A stretch of DNA of 64,000 nucleotides, from NCBI GenBank assembly GCA_026120035.1, contig JALRME010000017.1:744001-808000 (forward strand). Direction: 5' to 3'. Below, one piece after another: positions 1 to 11,723 of the stretch. A program made the translations under genes and the position numbers. Under the pieces are notes generated by a model, which saw nothing but the letters and a program-made list of their open reading frames with translations, ran no database searches and was not told the origin of the DNA. Source of the DNA: Coleophoma eucalyptorum (Eukaryota > Ascomycota > Leotiomycetes > Helotiales > Dermateaceae). Every line of letters begins with the position of its first letter. The stretch's first letter is position 1.

Positions 1-271
1 GGAAAGTGTGAGCGAATTGGGCAAAACCAGAATCCCAACCTCCAAGAGTTCAATGTAATTCATATTTGTACAACGGTTTCGGAGCCTGGGTCACACGTGA
101 TATCTCCGTAGCTCGCCTCTGTATCATAATATCTAGTTAGTTCCCTTAGAATGGAGCTATTTCTTATATAAGTGTTCCAGATTCTCTTTGTTTGGGAGTT
201 CTGTAAATCAAGATTCTTTTGTAGGGTCAGCTCCTCTCCCCTCTCTTCCGTAGCTACGTTCCGCTCCCGCA

Positions 272-1885
272 ATGAGTGATATCACTGTAGTCGTAAAGAA
301 TACTCCAGAACTTAGTGCTGAGGTCAAGGGCCTCCTTGAGAAGGAAAGCAAATTTTCTGCTGGGGCCTTTTTCCCTCTCCCAGTCTATATCAAGAGCGGA
401 CAGGGTTCAGTTGTAAAGGTCCGGCTGCCAGTACCTATTTTGAAAGTCGAGATCACTGACATTGTAGGAAACTAGGATGTCGATGGCAAAGAGCTGCTTG
501 ATTTTGTTTCAATGTTTAGTGCAGCCAACCTAGGGCAGGCCCATCCAAAGTTGATTGAAGCTGTATACAAATCCGCCCAGGAAGGTAGGTTGCCCATTGT
601 TCTCAATTATTTAGAGCCCGGTGCTAACCGGAAGGTCTACTGTAGCAACCATTGTAAATCTTTCAACTAAGGTTGCTGAGTGGCCTGACTTTGCGCAAGA
701 GATGTGCGAAAGGTTAGATACGATAGGATTGCTGCTATGACTTCTGGTGCAGAGTCAGCTGATGCAGGAGTTAAGTTTGCTAAAAAATGGGGAATTAAGA
801 AGAAGGGGATCAAACCTAAGGAGCTTTTAGTTTTTGGTGTCTCAGATAATTATCACGGCGTTTCCTCGGGTATCTGGCCACTGATAAACCCTATGGGCCA
901 AAAAGACGGTATGTCACACAGGAATCAATTGTCTGCAGTTGTCTAATTCGATAACGCAGACTACGCCATATTTAGTAGAAATCTGACAAATGTCAGTCCT
1001 ATTACTGGAAAGCCTCTGCGGTATGGGTTCCTTGAAGATTTTTGAGGAATTTCTTAGTTAAACACACGAGCGGGTTGCGGGTATTATCATGGAGTGCATT
1101 CAGGGCAAGAAAGCGTACGTCTTAATATTAGCCTTTCGGGGTGTATATTAACCTTAACCATTCTTTTTCCAAGCTGACCACTGACTTTTAGAACTATGGA
1201 AGAAGAGTTAAATTTTGCCATTGGCTTGAAACAGCTGTGCAAAAAGTATAACATTCTTTTCATTGCTGACGAAGTTCGAATGGGCGCAGGCAAGACCGGC
1301 AAATTTCTCGGTTGTGACTGGATGGGCCCAGAAAATAAGCCTGATATCGTCACTATGGGCAAGTCGATCACGGGCGGTGCTTACCCAGCATCTTATATCC
1401 TTGGTACTGCCGAGGTTATGGATCTGATTGGCCCATACCAGTCAGCAAGTACATACGCTGGAACGCCGATGGCCATTGCCACAACTCGCGCCACGTTAAA
1501 GATCATAGACGACGAAAAGCTAGTTGAGCGTGCGTTGCATATCGAATCAGTTTGGAAGAAAGAGACTTCTAAATGGAACCATCCATTTGTCGAGTACACC
1601 ACTGCTCAGGGAGCGGATTTTAATGTTACTTTGAAACTACCTGGAGACGATTCGGACCCCTTGCATCCAGTTGTTGACCCAAAGATTAATGGTCGTCGTC
1701 TCGCTATGCTATGCTTCCACAAGGGTCTGCTAATCTACCCTGCAAACGACAGAATCAGAATGGGAGTTGCCCTTAATATCACGGATGAGGAGCTGCGAAA
1801 GGGTATTCACATTCTGAAAGAAGCTCTAGATGAGATTGTGGAGTATGATAAAATTGAGGAGGGACCTGAGTTCAAGTGGTTTTAA
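272..1885 (+). pseudogene. ornithine aminotransferase-like (class III PLP aminotransferase) pseudogene
   Basis: Readable pieces in order match a class III aminotransferase of the ornithine/oxo-acid type: an N-terminal part ending in a GKELLDF..SA.N.GQ.HPK region (476-581), a block around TSGAESADAGVKFAKKWG (about 700-909), a part ending IIMECIQGK (about 950-1108), and an intact C-terminal exon (1196-1885) with DEV..GAGKTGKF and the PLP-lysine context MGKSITGG. Introns are recognisable at about 582-640, 910-945 and 1112-1191. Lesions: an in-frame TAG at 473-475 (probably CAG), a one-base loss near 717, a one-base gain in the T run 1039-1043, and a TAA at 1059-1061 (probably CAA). Active enzymes would convert ornithine to glutamate semialdehyde; this copy cannot make a full-length protein. 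The last exon stays open, so decay looks recent. Confidence 0.85.
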
Positions 1886-1968
1886 ATTATACATTAACTC
1901 GTATGTTAACCGCGTTTGAAGATTCCAAAACTAGACAACAAAATATTCTTTTAACCACATTGTGAAAC

Positions 1969-2556
1969 CTAGAGGAAATGGTGGATGAGAGCCTTTTGCA
2001 CGGTTGGTCTGTTCATCATAGCTTCCTGCCAACGTTTGAAATTAGGAAAATCGTCCGGATTCCAGTCCTCTCTGCCCTGCATGAACAACCCAAATGAAGC
2101 ATTCCAAGCCACAAATGCAGGATCAGCGTAAGTACGTTTATCTCCCACAAGCCACTCGCAATCCTCAAGCCAATTATCCAGCACCTTCACAATACGTTTA
2201 GTTTCTACGACGTATCGCACCTTGGCCGACTCCAGTGGCTCATGGTGAAACAGCAGAAACCACGCTGCCTGGCCCAAGTAGGGTCTGTGGCCAGAGGACT
2301 GATAGTGTTGCCACTGAAGCGTTAGATATTTCTCGGGCTCGGTGGAGCAGCTGATCTTGTGTTCTTTGTCATATTTTTCAATAAGATATGTTACAATGGC
2401 ACCGGATTCCCACAATGTCAAGTCTGCGTTGGGATCGTAGATCGCTGGTACGCGGCCATCAAGGTTGATGCGTTCGAAAACAGGTTGCTTGAGATCTGCG
2501 TGTTCGATAAACTTGCCAACGTAGGGTACACCCAACTCTTCTAATATGACAATGAC
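1969..2556 (-). CDS. glutathione S-transferase (Ure2p/GST-like), N-terminus unresolved
   Basis: The reading frame gives about 195 residues: the end of a thioredoxin-like N domain with LEELGVPYV, a GRVPAI segment, and WESGAIVTYL, the usual glutathione-contact E-S pair, followed by an all-helical C domain containing WLVGDKRTYADPAFVAWN. This fits fungal Ure2p-type GSTs that conjugate glutathione to electrophiles in the cytosol. The exon opens at an acceptor (AG at 2557-2558). A small upstream exon starting at ATG 2739 (MKSITLY..., 2705-2739, donor GTGAGT at 2704) is the natural candidate, but the junction is out of frame, and the usual G-PN-x-WKV loop between the two is not visible. Either a tiny exon is missed or the N-terminus has decayed. 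The family call is firm; whether it is functional is not. Confidence 0.7.
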   Translation of the reverse strand, partial: VIVILEELGVPYVGKFIEHADLKQPVFERINLDGRVPAIYDPNADLTLWESGAIVTYLIEKYDKEHKISCSTEPEKYLTLQWQHYQSSGHRPYLGQAAWFLLFHHEPLESAKVRYVVETKRIVKVLDNWLEDCEWLVGDKRTYADPAFVAWNASFGLFMQGREDWNPDDFPNFKRWQEAMMNRPTVQKALIHHFL

Positions 2557-3725
2557 CTAAATAAATAGCCAGGTAAGCTGGAGGGAAATATGTATCTGGC
2601 GGGCTTTTTAGGTATTTTGGCCCGGTTTGGAACCTGAGCTGTTATTTTGGTTTAGTTTTAGTTTATATAACAAAGATATAAAAGGCAAAAGTAAGGTTAC
2701 TCACGTCTCCAATACCCAATACAGTGTAATAGATTTCATAATGTCTGTCGTGTTATACTGGCTATTGTTTTCAATTTATAGCAACGAGACTCGATTCTAG
2801 TATAAAAAACTGGAGAGGATACAGTTGAGTTCTGTCTTTGAAAGTCTTAGAGAACTGAAATGAGCAAGTAAACGGTGGACTATTAATTCACCTACGAATT
2901 TATACTGAACAATAAGGCAAGAAGGTTGCTACGTTACACTTCTCTTCCACGACCTAACTGTATGATACTTGTGCCTCACACCAGCATCATCCTTTGATGA
3001 AACAAGGTAATCCACAGAGTTGGCTTGCTTTTCCTCGGCCGACCCCTACTAGTGTAGTGCATTTCATGATAAAAGAGGCACAGTGACGAGGGATTTCCTC
3101 TGGCCAGATACCTCAGATACTATTACTCCATTGCCACTTTAAAGAAAATATATTATGTTCCAATCTACAACACATGGGGTTAGTAAAGATTGTGTTCACA
3201 ATGCTATCGACTATGGCATCGACATTGTAAAATGGAAGCGGAGACTGCTTGGGAGGGTTGGCTAATATAGGTGTCTGTCGCACGGTCACATGACCCAATG
3301 ATTTCAACATATTATTTTAGGTGTACTAGCTAGCACTATAAAGGAAATGTACTAGACGTACTTATGTTCACTTACAGTACTACCTAATAGTATTGAAATA
3401 ATTGGTAATGTGACCATGCAATAGGAACCTGCATGTAAATAGACCTTAGAAGCAGTTTCCAGTTACATTCTACAGTCGATACAAACTCTGTTAATGCTCC
3501 TATAATCTTCGCATAGTGGCATTTATAATTTAAATAATCAAATAATTAATTTAATTTGCATATTTGTTGGCTATATAAGTGAGTCGGCTTTTTGCCTTGC
3601 AGACATGCACCTTTTTTTACTTCAACCCTGAGTTCCTAAACAAGCTATGTACATAGCGAACATTTTATCACATTTTCTACTTCAAAAATAAGGAATTCAT
3701 TGGTATAGGGAAGTCATGTAGGTAT
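2557..3725. other. intergenic, AT-rich
   Basis: Apart from the possible first exon of the GST gene at 2705-2739, I see no coding signal, RNA gene or clear repeat. The stretch around 3530-3580 is very AT-rich. Confidence 0.5.
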
Positions 3726-4882
3726 CTACAATGGCTTCTGAGCATATACGGCGATAATCGGCATGTAGGCATGAATCTTGGTATCCTTCATTTCCTTCCT
3801 TACATTCACCAGGAACACCTCCAGCTGTTCCACCGGCCATCCAAGAAGGCGAGTGAAAGTTGCCATACTGATGCCCTCGATACCACCACAGTAGTTCTCG
3901 TGAGACCACATCCCAAGCTCCTTTAGTCTCTTATCTTTCGGCCACTTATTTGCCGGCCATTTATATTCTACCTCGACTATATTATGGAAACCCGCTGTCG
4001 TTAGCTGCTCCTTGTAGAGTAGACCTGTGTCTGGGGAGCGACCAATAGATTTGAGCCCTTGAATCATCAGTGAACCCCACTCTGCCAATGCCGATTTCTC
4101 TGGGAAGGTATTGTCATCGGTTTTCCAGGGGAAAACGCAATCGAAAAGCTCAATATAACCACCAGGGGCCAGGTTCTTGTAGGCTTGATCAAAGAACCGA
4201 GGCCAATTGGCCACCGAGCCAGTCAAAAAGCGACAGTATATGAAGTCAAACGGTTTTGAGTAAGTCCAATTCTCTTCAAAATCGTCTATTTGAAATACGA
4301 TATTTGGAGGAACGAAATTAGGTTGGACTTTATCATGGAACTCAGAAATTAAGCCCATTGAATTGTGTGGTCGGCTCTGACTTACTTGGTGATAGATCTA
4401 TACCGAGGACTTCAGTCTCAGGATGCTCGTCTGCAAAATCGATGGCCCACTTTAATGTTAAGAAAGATGTAAGCCGTTATCCTAGGCTCATGATAATTAA
4501 AGTCAAGCAAGAGGCAGACTAAGACATGGGAACGTACAATGCCAGTACCGGTTCCAACATCAAGAACTCGATGTAGCGGGGTATCCTTACCAGCGGGACA
4601 AAGATGCAACTTACCACCCAGGGTCAAAGTGGTAAGATGATGTTGCAGGTCGAGTCGGTCTTTTTCGCCATCATCATTTGGAGCCATGTATTTGCCATCT
4701 TTGTATGCATGGAAAGTTCTCCCATTTTCCTGGCGATATCGTAGAATACTTTCTGCCAGACTCGACGTTGAGGCCAAAGTTGGAGCGCTAATAGCTGAAT
4801 CTTGGTCCGTCCAGCTATCTGCCTCCGCTTCTACATGCGACACGATCTCTGGTACAGCGGCATCAATATAGTTGTTAGACAT
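3726..4882 (-). CDS. LaeA-like SAM-dependent methyltransferase
   Basis: Three exons, join 3726-4327, 4386-4449, 4538-4882 on the minus strand, with in-phase introns of 58 and 88 nt. The start is ATG at 4882; the frame opens earlier only through a TTG. The product is about 357 aa. Seen: an N-terminal YRQENGRTFHAYKDGKY block typical of this family, SAM motif I VLDVGTGTGI, acidic motif EVLGIDLSP, then IQPNFVPPN, IDDFEENW and a GGYIELFD motif. LaeA-type and related fungal methyltransferases act in the nucleus or cytosol, often near secondary-metabolism genes, but this broad class also includes small-molecule enzymes, so a regulatory role is only a possibility. Splice phases close exactly and no lesion is visible. 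Confidence 0.88.
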
Positions 4883-5445
4883 TCTGTAAGACCTTTTTTG
4901 TTTGAACGCGGCGAGAACGTTGGTAATGTAGTTAGTACTTGACAAAATTTTTCAGAAGGGGGCTATCGAAATTTTTAAGAGCAATTCTACCGAAATCTGC
5001 AAAGTGCATGGCGGGGTTATAAAAAAGGAATTTGGATGTGGCACGAGTTCCACATATCATATGCAGCAGTCACCAGTAGCCAAGGAGCAGCGACCTCGCA
5101 TCGTTATCACGCACTATCAATGCAGGCATTTCCAAATGTAGAAGGCGAGATGAACTATGCTTGCAGTTACACATCTAAACAGTAGAATCCCGGCAACCTT
5201 GAACGGCAATGAAGACATAAAATAGTATGAAATATTTAAAGTAGGTGTATAAAAAAGTGTTATACCGGCATATCTTTTCAAACACAGATTCAAAGGCATC
5301 ATCATCAATACCGAGCTCAGATTCAGGCGCAAGATTAGTTACACTCTATAAAAAGGCTCAATTCAATGTCTAATTTTGCCTACTATACTGCTTTTTTTAA
5401 TAACCTTTAACTTTAAACCGAAACTTGGCTCTCAACGGGCTGAGA
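4883..5445. other. intergenic
   Basis: Upstream region of the methyltransferase gene and downstream of the transporter relic. A short minus-strand open frame (5117-5332) resembles nothing I know. No clear repeats. Confidence 0.4.
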
Positions 5446-5793
5446 TCACTTCTCTGACACTATAGGTGCAGTCTCTCGGAAGCTCAAGAATGGCTTATCA
5501 TCAAAAATGGTTGATATTTCTTCGAGACCATATCCAAGAGTTTCAGCAAATATAAAGAATATAACCGTAATCTCTACCGCAAGCCAGACTACGCAGACCT
5601 GAAGCTGTTAGGGTACAGTTCTCTTGCATAATTTACACACAAATAAACCTATGATATAGTATTTCCAGGAAATTGACTCAAGAGCAACGGAATTGACAAA
5701 GGTGTTGAAGAATCCAGTAATATAACATGTTAGGTTTACTGTAGCCAGGCCAACCATTCGAATGTTGTAGGGCAAAACTAGAATAGTCAGCTA
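5446..5793 (-). pseudogene. 3' remnant of an MFS sugar transporter
   Basis: Read on the minus strand, this gives the last part of a sugar-porter family transporter: LPYNIRMVGLATVNL (compare the LP...R.KG.A motif), a transmembrane segment, WKYYI, then another membrane helix VCVVWLAVEITVIFFIFAETLG and the family's PET-G-x-LEEI counterpart AETLGYGLEEISTIFDD, ending with TGA at 5446-5448. A 44-50 nt intron-like piece with CTAAC before CAG separates the two halves, but the phases do not join. Nothing of the other ten or so helices lies upstream, where the DUF1479 relic begins instead. This is a truncated gene end, too short to be seen as a normal open frame. Confidence 0.75.
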
Positions 5794-5899
5794 CTAGTAT
5801 GAGTCGTCGGGAATTCAACGCCTTGCTCTCGACTGGGTACGCATAAGCCAATGCATTGAAACCTCATTTATATCCGCATATGAAGAGGAAGACGAATAA

Positions 5900-6634
5900 T
5901 ATCACTGCCACGCCTGCACTCTTATTACTGGCGTCATTGAAGCCTTCCAGAGATGGACTGCTCTTTCAGCCTCAGGCGGAGAATTTGGCAGCAATTCCTT
6001 TGCAAGATATGCCAATGCTATACTTGGAATTTCCCATGTTTTGCTCCGCGCGTTCTTCAAGCCTCCTGAAGAGGACACCTATGCTCCTGCCGATGCATGG
6101 GAATTGGACTTATCGAATTCATTCCCCGGGGCTGTTCAAGGACTCAGCCAAGGCGTCATTCCTAGCGTATGTCCTTATCTTAAGCTGGAAGAAACCCTAG
6201 TATTAACACCAAATATCAAACCTGGCGATGCTGCTCTCTGGCACGGAGACAGCATCTATGCTGTTGACCCCGTCCTCAAAGGCAGCGACAAAGCAACCGT
6301 CCTATATATTGCAGGATTTCCAGTGACGAAGAAAAATGTGGAATATGTCAGGTGACAAACACAATGCCTTGTAGATAATGGCCGTATTTCTCCTGATTTT
6401 GCTGCCTGGGGTGATGAATGGGAAGGTAGTCTTGCGGGATTGCAGGGTGAAGCAACAATTAAGGATCATGAAGCAAGGCAAGCATGGGGATTAGAAGGGT
6501 TGCCTGGGTCAGAGAACGTTGTAAAGTGGGCCAATGAGGTATTGGGTCATGCAAAAAGGATAAGTCGCAAAAGTTGTATTATTCCAACGATGAGTTTGAG
6601 TTTCATATTTGATGTCAAGGATAATGTTGATTAG
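5900..6634 (+). pseudogene. C-terminal remnant of a DUF1479 protein
   Basis: One frame from 5900 reads FQRWTALSAS, LLRAFFKPPEED, SFPGAVQGLSQ, LKLEETLVLTP, KPGDAALWHGDSIYAVDPV, VLYIAGFPVT, then continues past a stop as SPDFAAWGDEW and HEARQAWGLEGLPG. This is the order seen in the C-terminal half of fungal DUF1479 proteins, a family with a 2-oxoglutarate-dioxygenase-like fold in which HGD contributes a metal-binding-type motif. An in-frame TGA at 6353-6355, probably from CGA, splits the frame, and the N-terminal half is absent. It abuts the transporter remnant, suggesting a rearrangement scar. Confidence 0.75.
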
Positions 6635-7647
6635 CATATCTATGATTATGGTTGGTAGGTAACGCACGGTCTCTTCACCTCTGCTGCTTGGCCGTGACTC
6701 GTACAATATGGACGTACCTGAAGTCACTGAGTCATATACCATTATGATTATTGGGCTGACCATCTACACAGTTACTTATCGTGAGTGATGCGATATAAGC
6801 GAAAATGAGAACATCTAAAGAACATCTTCAAGCAGCGGTTGTACCGCCACAGAAATAAAAAAACTTCAACTCCATATTTGTATTTTATTGCTATTTTTGA
6901 AGTAATGGTACAGTGAGGTGCAAAGAGTTCTAATACCCCCCTAATCAGTGCTAAACGTTATAACCGGTAGGAAGAAAGTGTTGCGCTCTATAGGTGCTAA
7001 CATGTAGTTTCCTTTGCCGAGGTATCTAATCACTATTACTACAACTATCCTTTAGAGCATCGTCTACAGACGCTCTGGCAGGGCTTGATTCGGACCTTTT
7101 GTGTCTATGATAAAATACCACAGAACTTTCGGATATCTAATCATCTCCATAGTCCAAGCCCCAAGATGATACTTCGGATCTTCTCCCCATTTTACCTCGT
7201 AAAGAATTACCCCACTTATGCTGTGGGTGACTTCTTGGAAAACGCTATTTCTGCCCACAATTCCATCATCTAGGGTACAGGCTTCAAGTGGAACGGAACG
7301 ACCTTAACAGGAAAAAGCTGAAATTGTTATCAGACTAAGTTTTATCACGCATTTTGTTAGCAGTTTGCGTCGTTCGAATTTCCACTTCCTGGGCCACTAA
7401 AGCATGAGTAGATTTAAATTCAGCGGCGGTGGTACATTTGTACTGGCGGCTGCATCCATTTCCATGAGATCTCCCGCTTCTAAATCTAATCGCTCCATCA
7501 TACTTAATATTTTCCCAACTACTACGCCAAATTGCCAATAGATCTAAGACCTTGGAAGAATCTGCCACTAAAAGAGTTCGCAGTCAATAAGTGAGAACTA
7601 CCTATTGGTCACCGAGTCTTGATTTTCTGTGAAGAGATATTCTTGAA
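6635..7647. other. intergenic
   Basis: Between the DUF1479 relic and the monooxygenase. Two unassigned minus-strand open frames (7064-7258, extendable to about 7300, and 7335-7568) have protein-like composition but no motif I recognise. No repeats seen. Confidence 0.4.
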
Positions 7648-9654
7648 ATGGCACCGATTCCTAAATTTCGCCGAGTTGCTATCATCGGATCAGGGCCGTC
7701 TGGTCTGGTAAGATTCAACCTTTCATACTCAAAATTTCCTTTTCAACCAACCACAAAAGAAACACAAAACAGAAGCAAAATAAGTCTATCGTTGATGGGT
7801 AGCTGTAAGACAGATGCTTTGGAAATATTTGGTTCATTATTGTTTGAGACTGCTCCAAAGACCTCACTCAATTTCCTTTGAAAGAGACGCTGACTTTGTC
7901 ATCTAATTAACAGTCCGCGGTGCAAGCACTCTCACAAGAGAATATCTTTGACAACGTACGAGTTTTCGAAAGAAGAGATCGCGTTGGTGGAACATGGTAT
8001 GTCTCTATTTTCAACATGGCATTGCTAAACGTCAAAATTAATCAATGCTGATTGTTCAATAATATATAGGCTATACGATCCAGTACCCGATTCTTTCCCA
8101 GAATCGAACCCCAAAGCTCCTAGCGATCGCACTATTCCTACAAAAATTCCCAGCTTTACGTCGCCCGCTGCCGAAGACAAGACTCGTCGTACGGGTATTT
8201 ATGAAGGCCTAGACAGTAACGTGGGTGCCGGTGTCATGGAGTTTACGCACACGCCATTCCCCAAGATTAACTCGGCTGGATCGGTAGAGAAATATGGGCG
8301 AAACAATCCGACACGCCCATATGAGGTCATCGCCAAATATCTAGAGGATCTGTTTACACCATATCTTCATCTCGTCACGTTGAATACTACGGTGGAGCAT
8401 TTAGAGAAGGATGGCAAGGAGTGGGTAGTCACGCTTCGTCAATCAGGAAGAAAACGTCAAGATGGAGGTGTATACGATTATTGGTGGACAGAAAGATTTG
8501 GTGAGTCTCTCGTTCCTTATATGGGTATAGAAAATATGGATAAAAGTCATTGAAGTCATATGACCTGCCAGCAGGCTCTGGGATTCCAAAAGTTATTACC
8601 TGATACATATCTACTTGACTCATTTCCACTTGAGTCTTTTATATCCCTTAGTATAAAATAATGCTAACATGTTTTCTCCTGGGTAGACGCCGTCATTGTT
8701 GCCAGCGGGCACTATGGTGTGGCATCTATCCCCTCCATTCCAGGTCTCGCAGAATTCCAAGCAAAATACCCCGAGCGACTTGAGCATTCAAAAGCATTCC
8801 GCAACGCCAATGACTATGTTAACAAGCAAGTGGTCGTTGTAGGAGGAAACGTTTCAGCTAGCGATCTGGTAATAGACTTATACCAGATTGTAAAAGGTCC
8901 ACTGCATCTCGCACAGCGTGGTAGTAACCCAGCCCTCCAGAATGTCTGGGTATGTGATTTCTCTCTTTATCATTTTTTCCGTGTATAATTATCCTTTGAT
9001 ATGATCACATACAAGGAGCGCTATATTTGTCTGGAGTACAAATCGCTAACCTTGTTTCTATAGACGTTACCCAATGTCAAAGTCCGGCCAGAAATCGAAA
9101 AGCTGTCGGTCAAGAACAACGGTACTGTCCATTTCTCAGATGGGACGAGCGTGTCCAACATCGACAAAGTTTTATTCGCAACTGGTTACCGTCTTTCCTA
9201 CCCATTCATTCAGCCAAATCCTGTCACTCCAGGCAACCGGCTAGCAGGGTTCTACCAACATATCTTTCAAATCACCGATCCATCTCTCACAGTCGTAGGT
9301 CAAGTCCGGGCAGCTCTCAGTCTCCGAGTCTACGAGTACCAAGCCGTGGCTGTAGCACGCTTCTTTGCTGGAAGAGCAAATCTCCCGTCTATTGAAGAAC
9401 AGCAAGATTGGGAAAAGAAGAGACTCGTATATAAGGGACCATCGACACTATTTCACGAGATTGCTCCAGATTTCAAGGAATATTTCAATTGGATAAGAGA
9501 CTTCGCTGGCCAACCAGCAAAAGAGAGCAATGCGTATGAACTCCCGGCGTGGGAGGACAGCTGGCCCGAAAAGGGATTTGCGGTGCTGGCACTAAAGGAC
9601 AAACTTGTTCAGCGACTACATCCTACCCCTTCTGAAATCAAGGCAAAATTATGA
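7648..9654 (+). CDS. FAD-dependent (flavin-containing) monooxygenase
   Basis: Five exons, join 7648-7707, 7914-7996, 8070-8500, 8687-8949, 9064-9654, all phases consistent, giving 475 aa. Seen in order: the FAD-binding dinucleotide motif IIGSGPSGL at residues 12-20, FERRDRVGGTW typical of FMOs, an FxxxxxxxxxxHSKxFR stretch at the place of the FMO signature, a second nucleotide-binding motif VVVVGGNVSASD for NADPH, and the FATGY motif. Such enzymes oxygenate nitrogen, sulfur or ketone groups using NADPH and O2 in the cytosol; the substrate cannot be read from sequence. In the first motif the usual alanine is serine, and the second loop has an extra residue, both tolerated in the family. No lesion seen. 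Confidence 0.9.
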
Positions 9655-10763
9655 TTTCCTTTATTTAACCAAGTTATGCGTAGAGAAAGACTAAAGTACA
9701 TATGCACATGACAAGATATTCATAAACACAGGATAAAGCTAGACGCAAAATTACAAATTATACCTATACTATTAGCTACGCTTCTGTTCAGTTCTTTAAA
9801 AGAGCTCATATTGCGCGTACACTAATCTTCACAGTACATTCGACGTCGTAGCTCTTTGTGCAAATGTCACAAGTCAGATTGTCGTAAGCTGTAACGCAAA
9901 ACCTCTCGCCACAACTTATCCTCTACACAATATGTATCCATTATGATATAAAATGAAGGCATCAGTGAACAAGATGCACTAATGTTGACCAGGTCGAGTT
10001 AATGTAGCGGAAGCTACAAAGGAGAAGTGGTTGTGTTCTTGAGGGCTTGGCGATCGTGCAGTTCCCAATTTGAGGCAGAAATAATTCTTTGATATTTTAT
10101 TAACTTACAAATCTAACAACACAAGCTAGCTTACTTCCATGCTGTGCTCTTAGCACCTGAGTTTGGCATAACTCTAAGGCATTGGGTAGTGACACAAGTG
10201 TTGATAGGGTAGTATGATGTGATTGAGCTGGACTACGCTGTCTCTGGGACAAATGGGTTCACACTAGCCTAGTAAGTAAGTATTAGATAGAGATTACACC
10301 GTCATGCAAAAACATGCTTGTCCTTTCTGTTTGGAGACCGACTCATTCCTAGGGCATCATTTTCAACAACCAACAGACGACATGTGGTCACCAGGATGGA
10401 GTGTCCACTGAGATTGCGCCAAGCACGAGGGAGTGTGGTTGTATTTTAAGACTTTCATACGTCCATGTGTAGAGTTGGGCTAGGTAATACATGGACGGAT
10501 AGGCAGAGAGAGGCGCTGAGAGGACCAGGAGGGATGTGACATATGTCAAGAATAGCACCAAAGAAGCGTGGTGAAAAGTCGTTCTGCAGCATGCCATCTG
10601 ACAGTGCAGTAGTAACATAGTGCTCGGTCACAAGGGCAGAATCATGTAAGTCCATCAAATGCAATTAACAAATAAACTTCAGATTTTCACATTAAATAGC
10701 TAAATCCTGAGTTATCTGTCCGCTGGCCCATAACTATGGGGCAGCAGAATACATGCTGACTAC
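9655..10763. other. intergenic
   Basis: No supported gene. Overlapping minus-strand open frames at 10388-10664 show no family features. Confidence 0.45.
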
Positions 10764-11723
10764 CTAAAGCAACGATGACGTACCGATAATAGCAGTAGTG
10801 AACAAATTACTCTCTGCAATTTGCGTGGCCTTTGCCTTCAGCTCATCAACATCCCAATTGCATGACGAAAACTTCCCCTTCAGAAATATAGCTTCTGGGC
10901 TCGAGACCCAGACAGTATAGTGGGCGGAGAGTTCGACTAAAACCATGTTAGCCTGCGGAATATGGATGGAAACAGAAGATCACAAAATACTTTTATCAGT
11001 AGGCAGTTGCATCTCGAATTTGGTATACATGTCGGTCTCAACCGTACCGGGATGAATAGTTGTGAAACGGACATCCGGATTCTCGGCGGCTAGCACCTCG
11101 ATAAACTTGATCAAGCCAAGCTTAGAGGAAACATAGCTAGATACATTGGTGGCATAGGAGGCAGGCAAAGATACACCAGCCGTAGCCGTCGCAACAACGA
11201 CTGGATCTTTCCCTTTCGTAGGTAAAAATTCCTGTGCAGTGATGAAAGGCCCCTTGATATTGATCTATTTGGCTATTAGTGGACTATTTTGGGATCTACG
11301 CGTCATATCTCTAACCTCAAAGGCTTTCCACCACTCTTTAACATCAGACTTCATGCTTGGGCTGAGCGTAGACATATAGCCCGCATTCATGATCAGGATA
11401 TCCCAAGTGCCAATCTCAGAGGCAGCCTTGCCAACAGCCGCTGCATCAGTTATGTCAGCTATATGGGTTGAGACTGTAGTCTTGTATGTGGATTCAATAG
11501 CTTTTTTGGTATCGAGAAGGGGCTGCTCTTTGCGGCCCAAAATTGCAATGGCAGAGGCTCCAGCGATAGCAAAGGCTTCGACAACACCACGGCCAATGCC
11601 GTATCCGCCGCCTGTTACGACAATCTTCTTGCCTTTAGCAGATAGCTCGGGACGAGATGGGTCAATAGCGGCATAAGTGTCGTTATGCCATTCGGTGACT
11701 GGAGCGGGGAAAGGCGGCTTCAT
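10764..11723 (-). CDS. short-chain dehydrogenase/reductase
   Basis: Three exons, join 10764-10936, 10991-11264, 11316-11723 on the minus strand, giving 284 aa. The start ATG at 11723 (MKPPFPAPV) is chosen because the frame opens upstream only from GTG and this family commonly begins with such a leader. Seen: cofactor motif VTGGGYGIG, NAG motif in ILIMNAGYM, catalytic pattern S..S-Y-V-S-S-K, then HPGTVETDM. Classical SDRs reduce or oxidise small carbonyl/alcohol substrates with NAD(P)(H). The last coding exon reads through a possible GTACGT donor and stops at TAG 10764-10766, giving an ordinary family length; a fourth exon is less likely. No damage seen. Confidence 0.9.

Noticed and set aside
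7064..7568. Minus-strand open frames that look partly protein-like
   Set aside because: No recognised motif, no convincing start, and splice links between them are not clear.
10388..10664. Two overlapping minus-strand open frames with hydrophobic stretches
   Set aside because: Frames compete with each other, lack family features, and lie where no splice to the SDR gene is needed.
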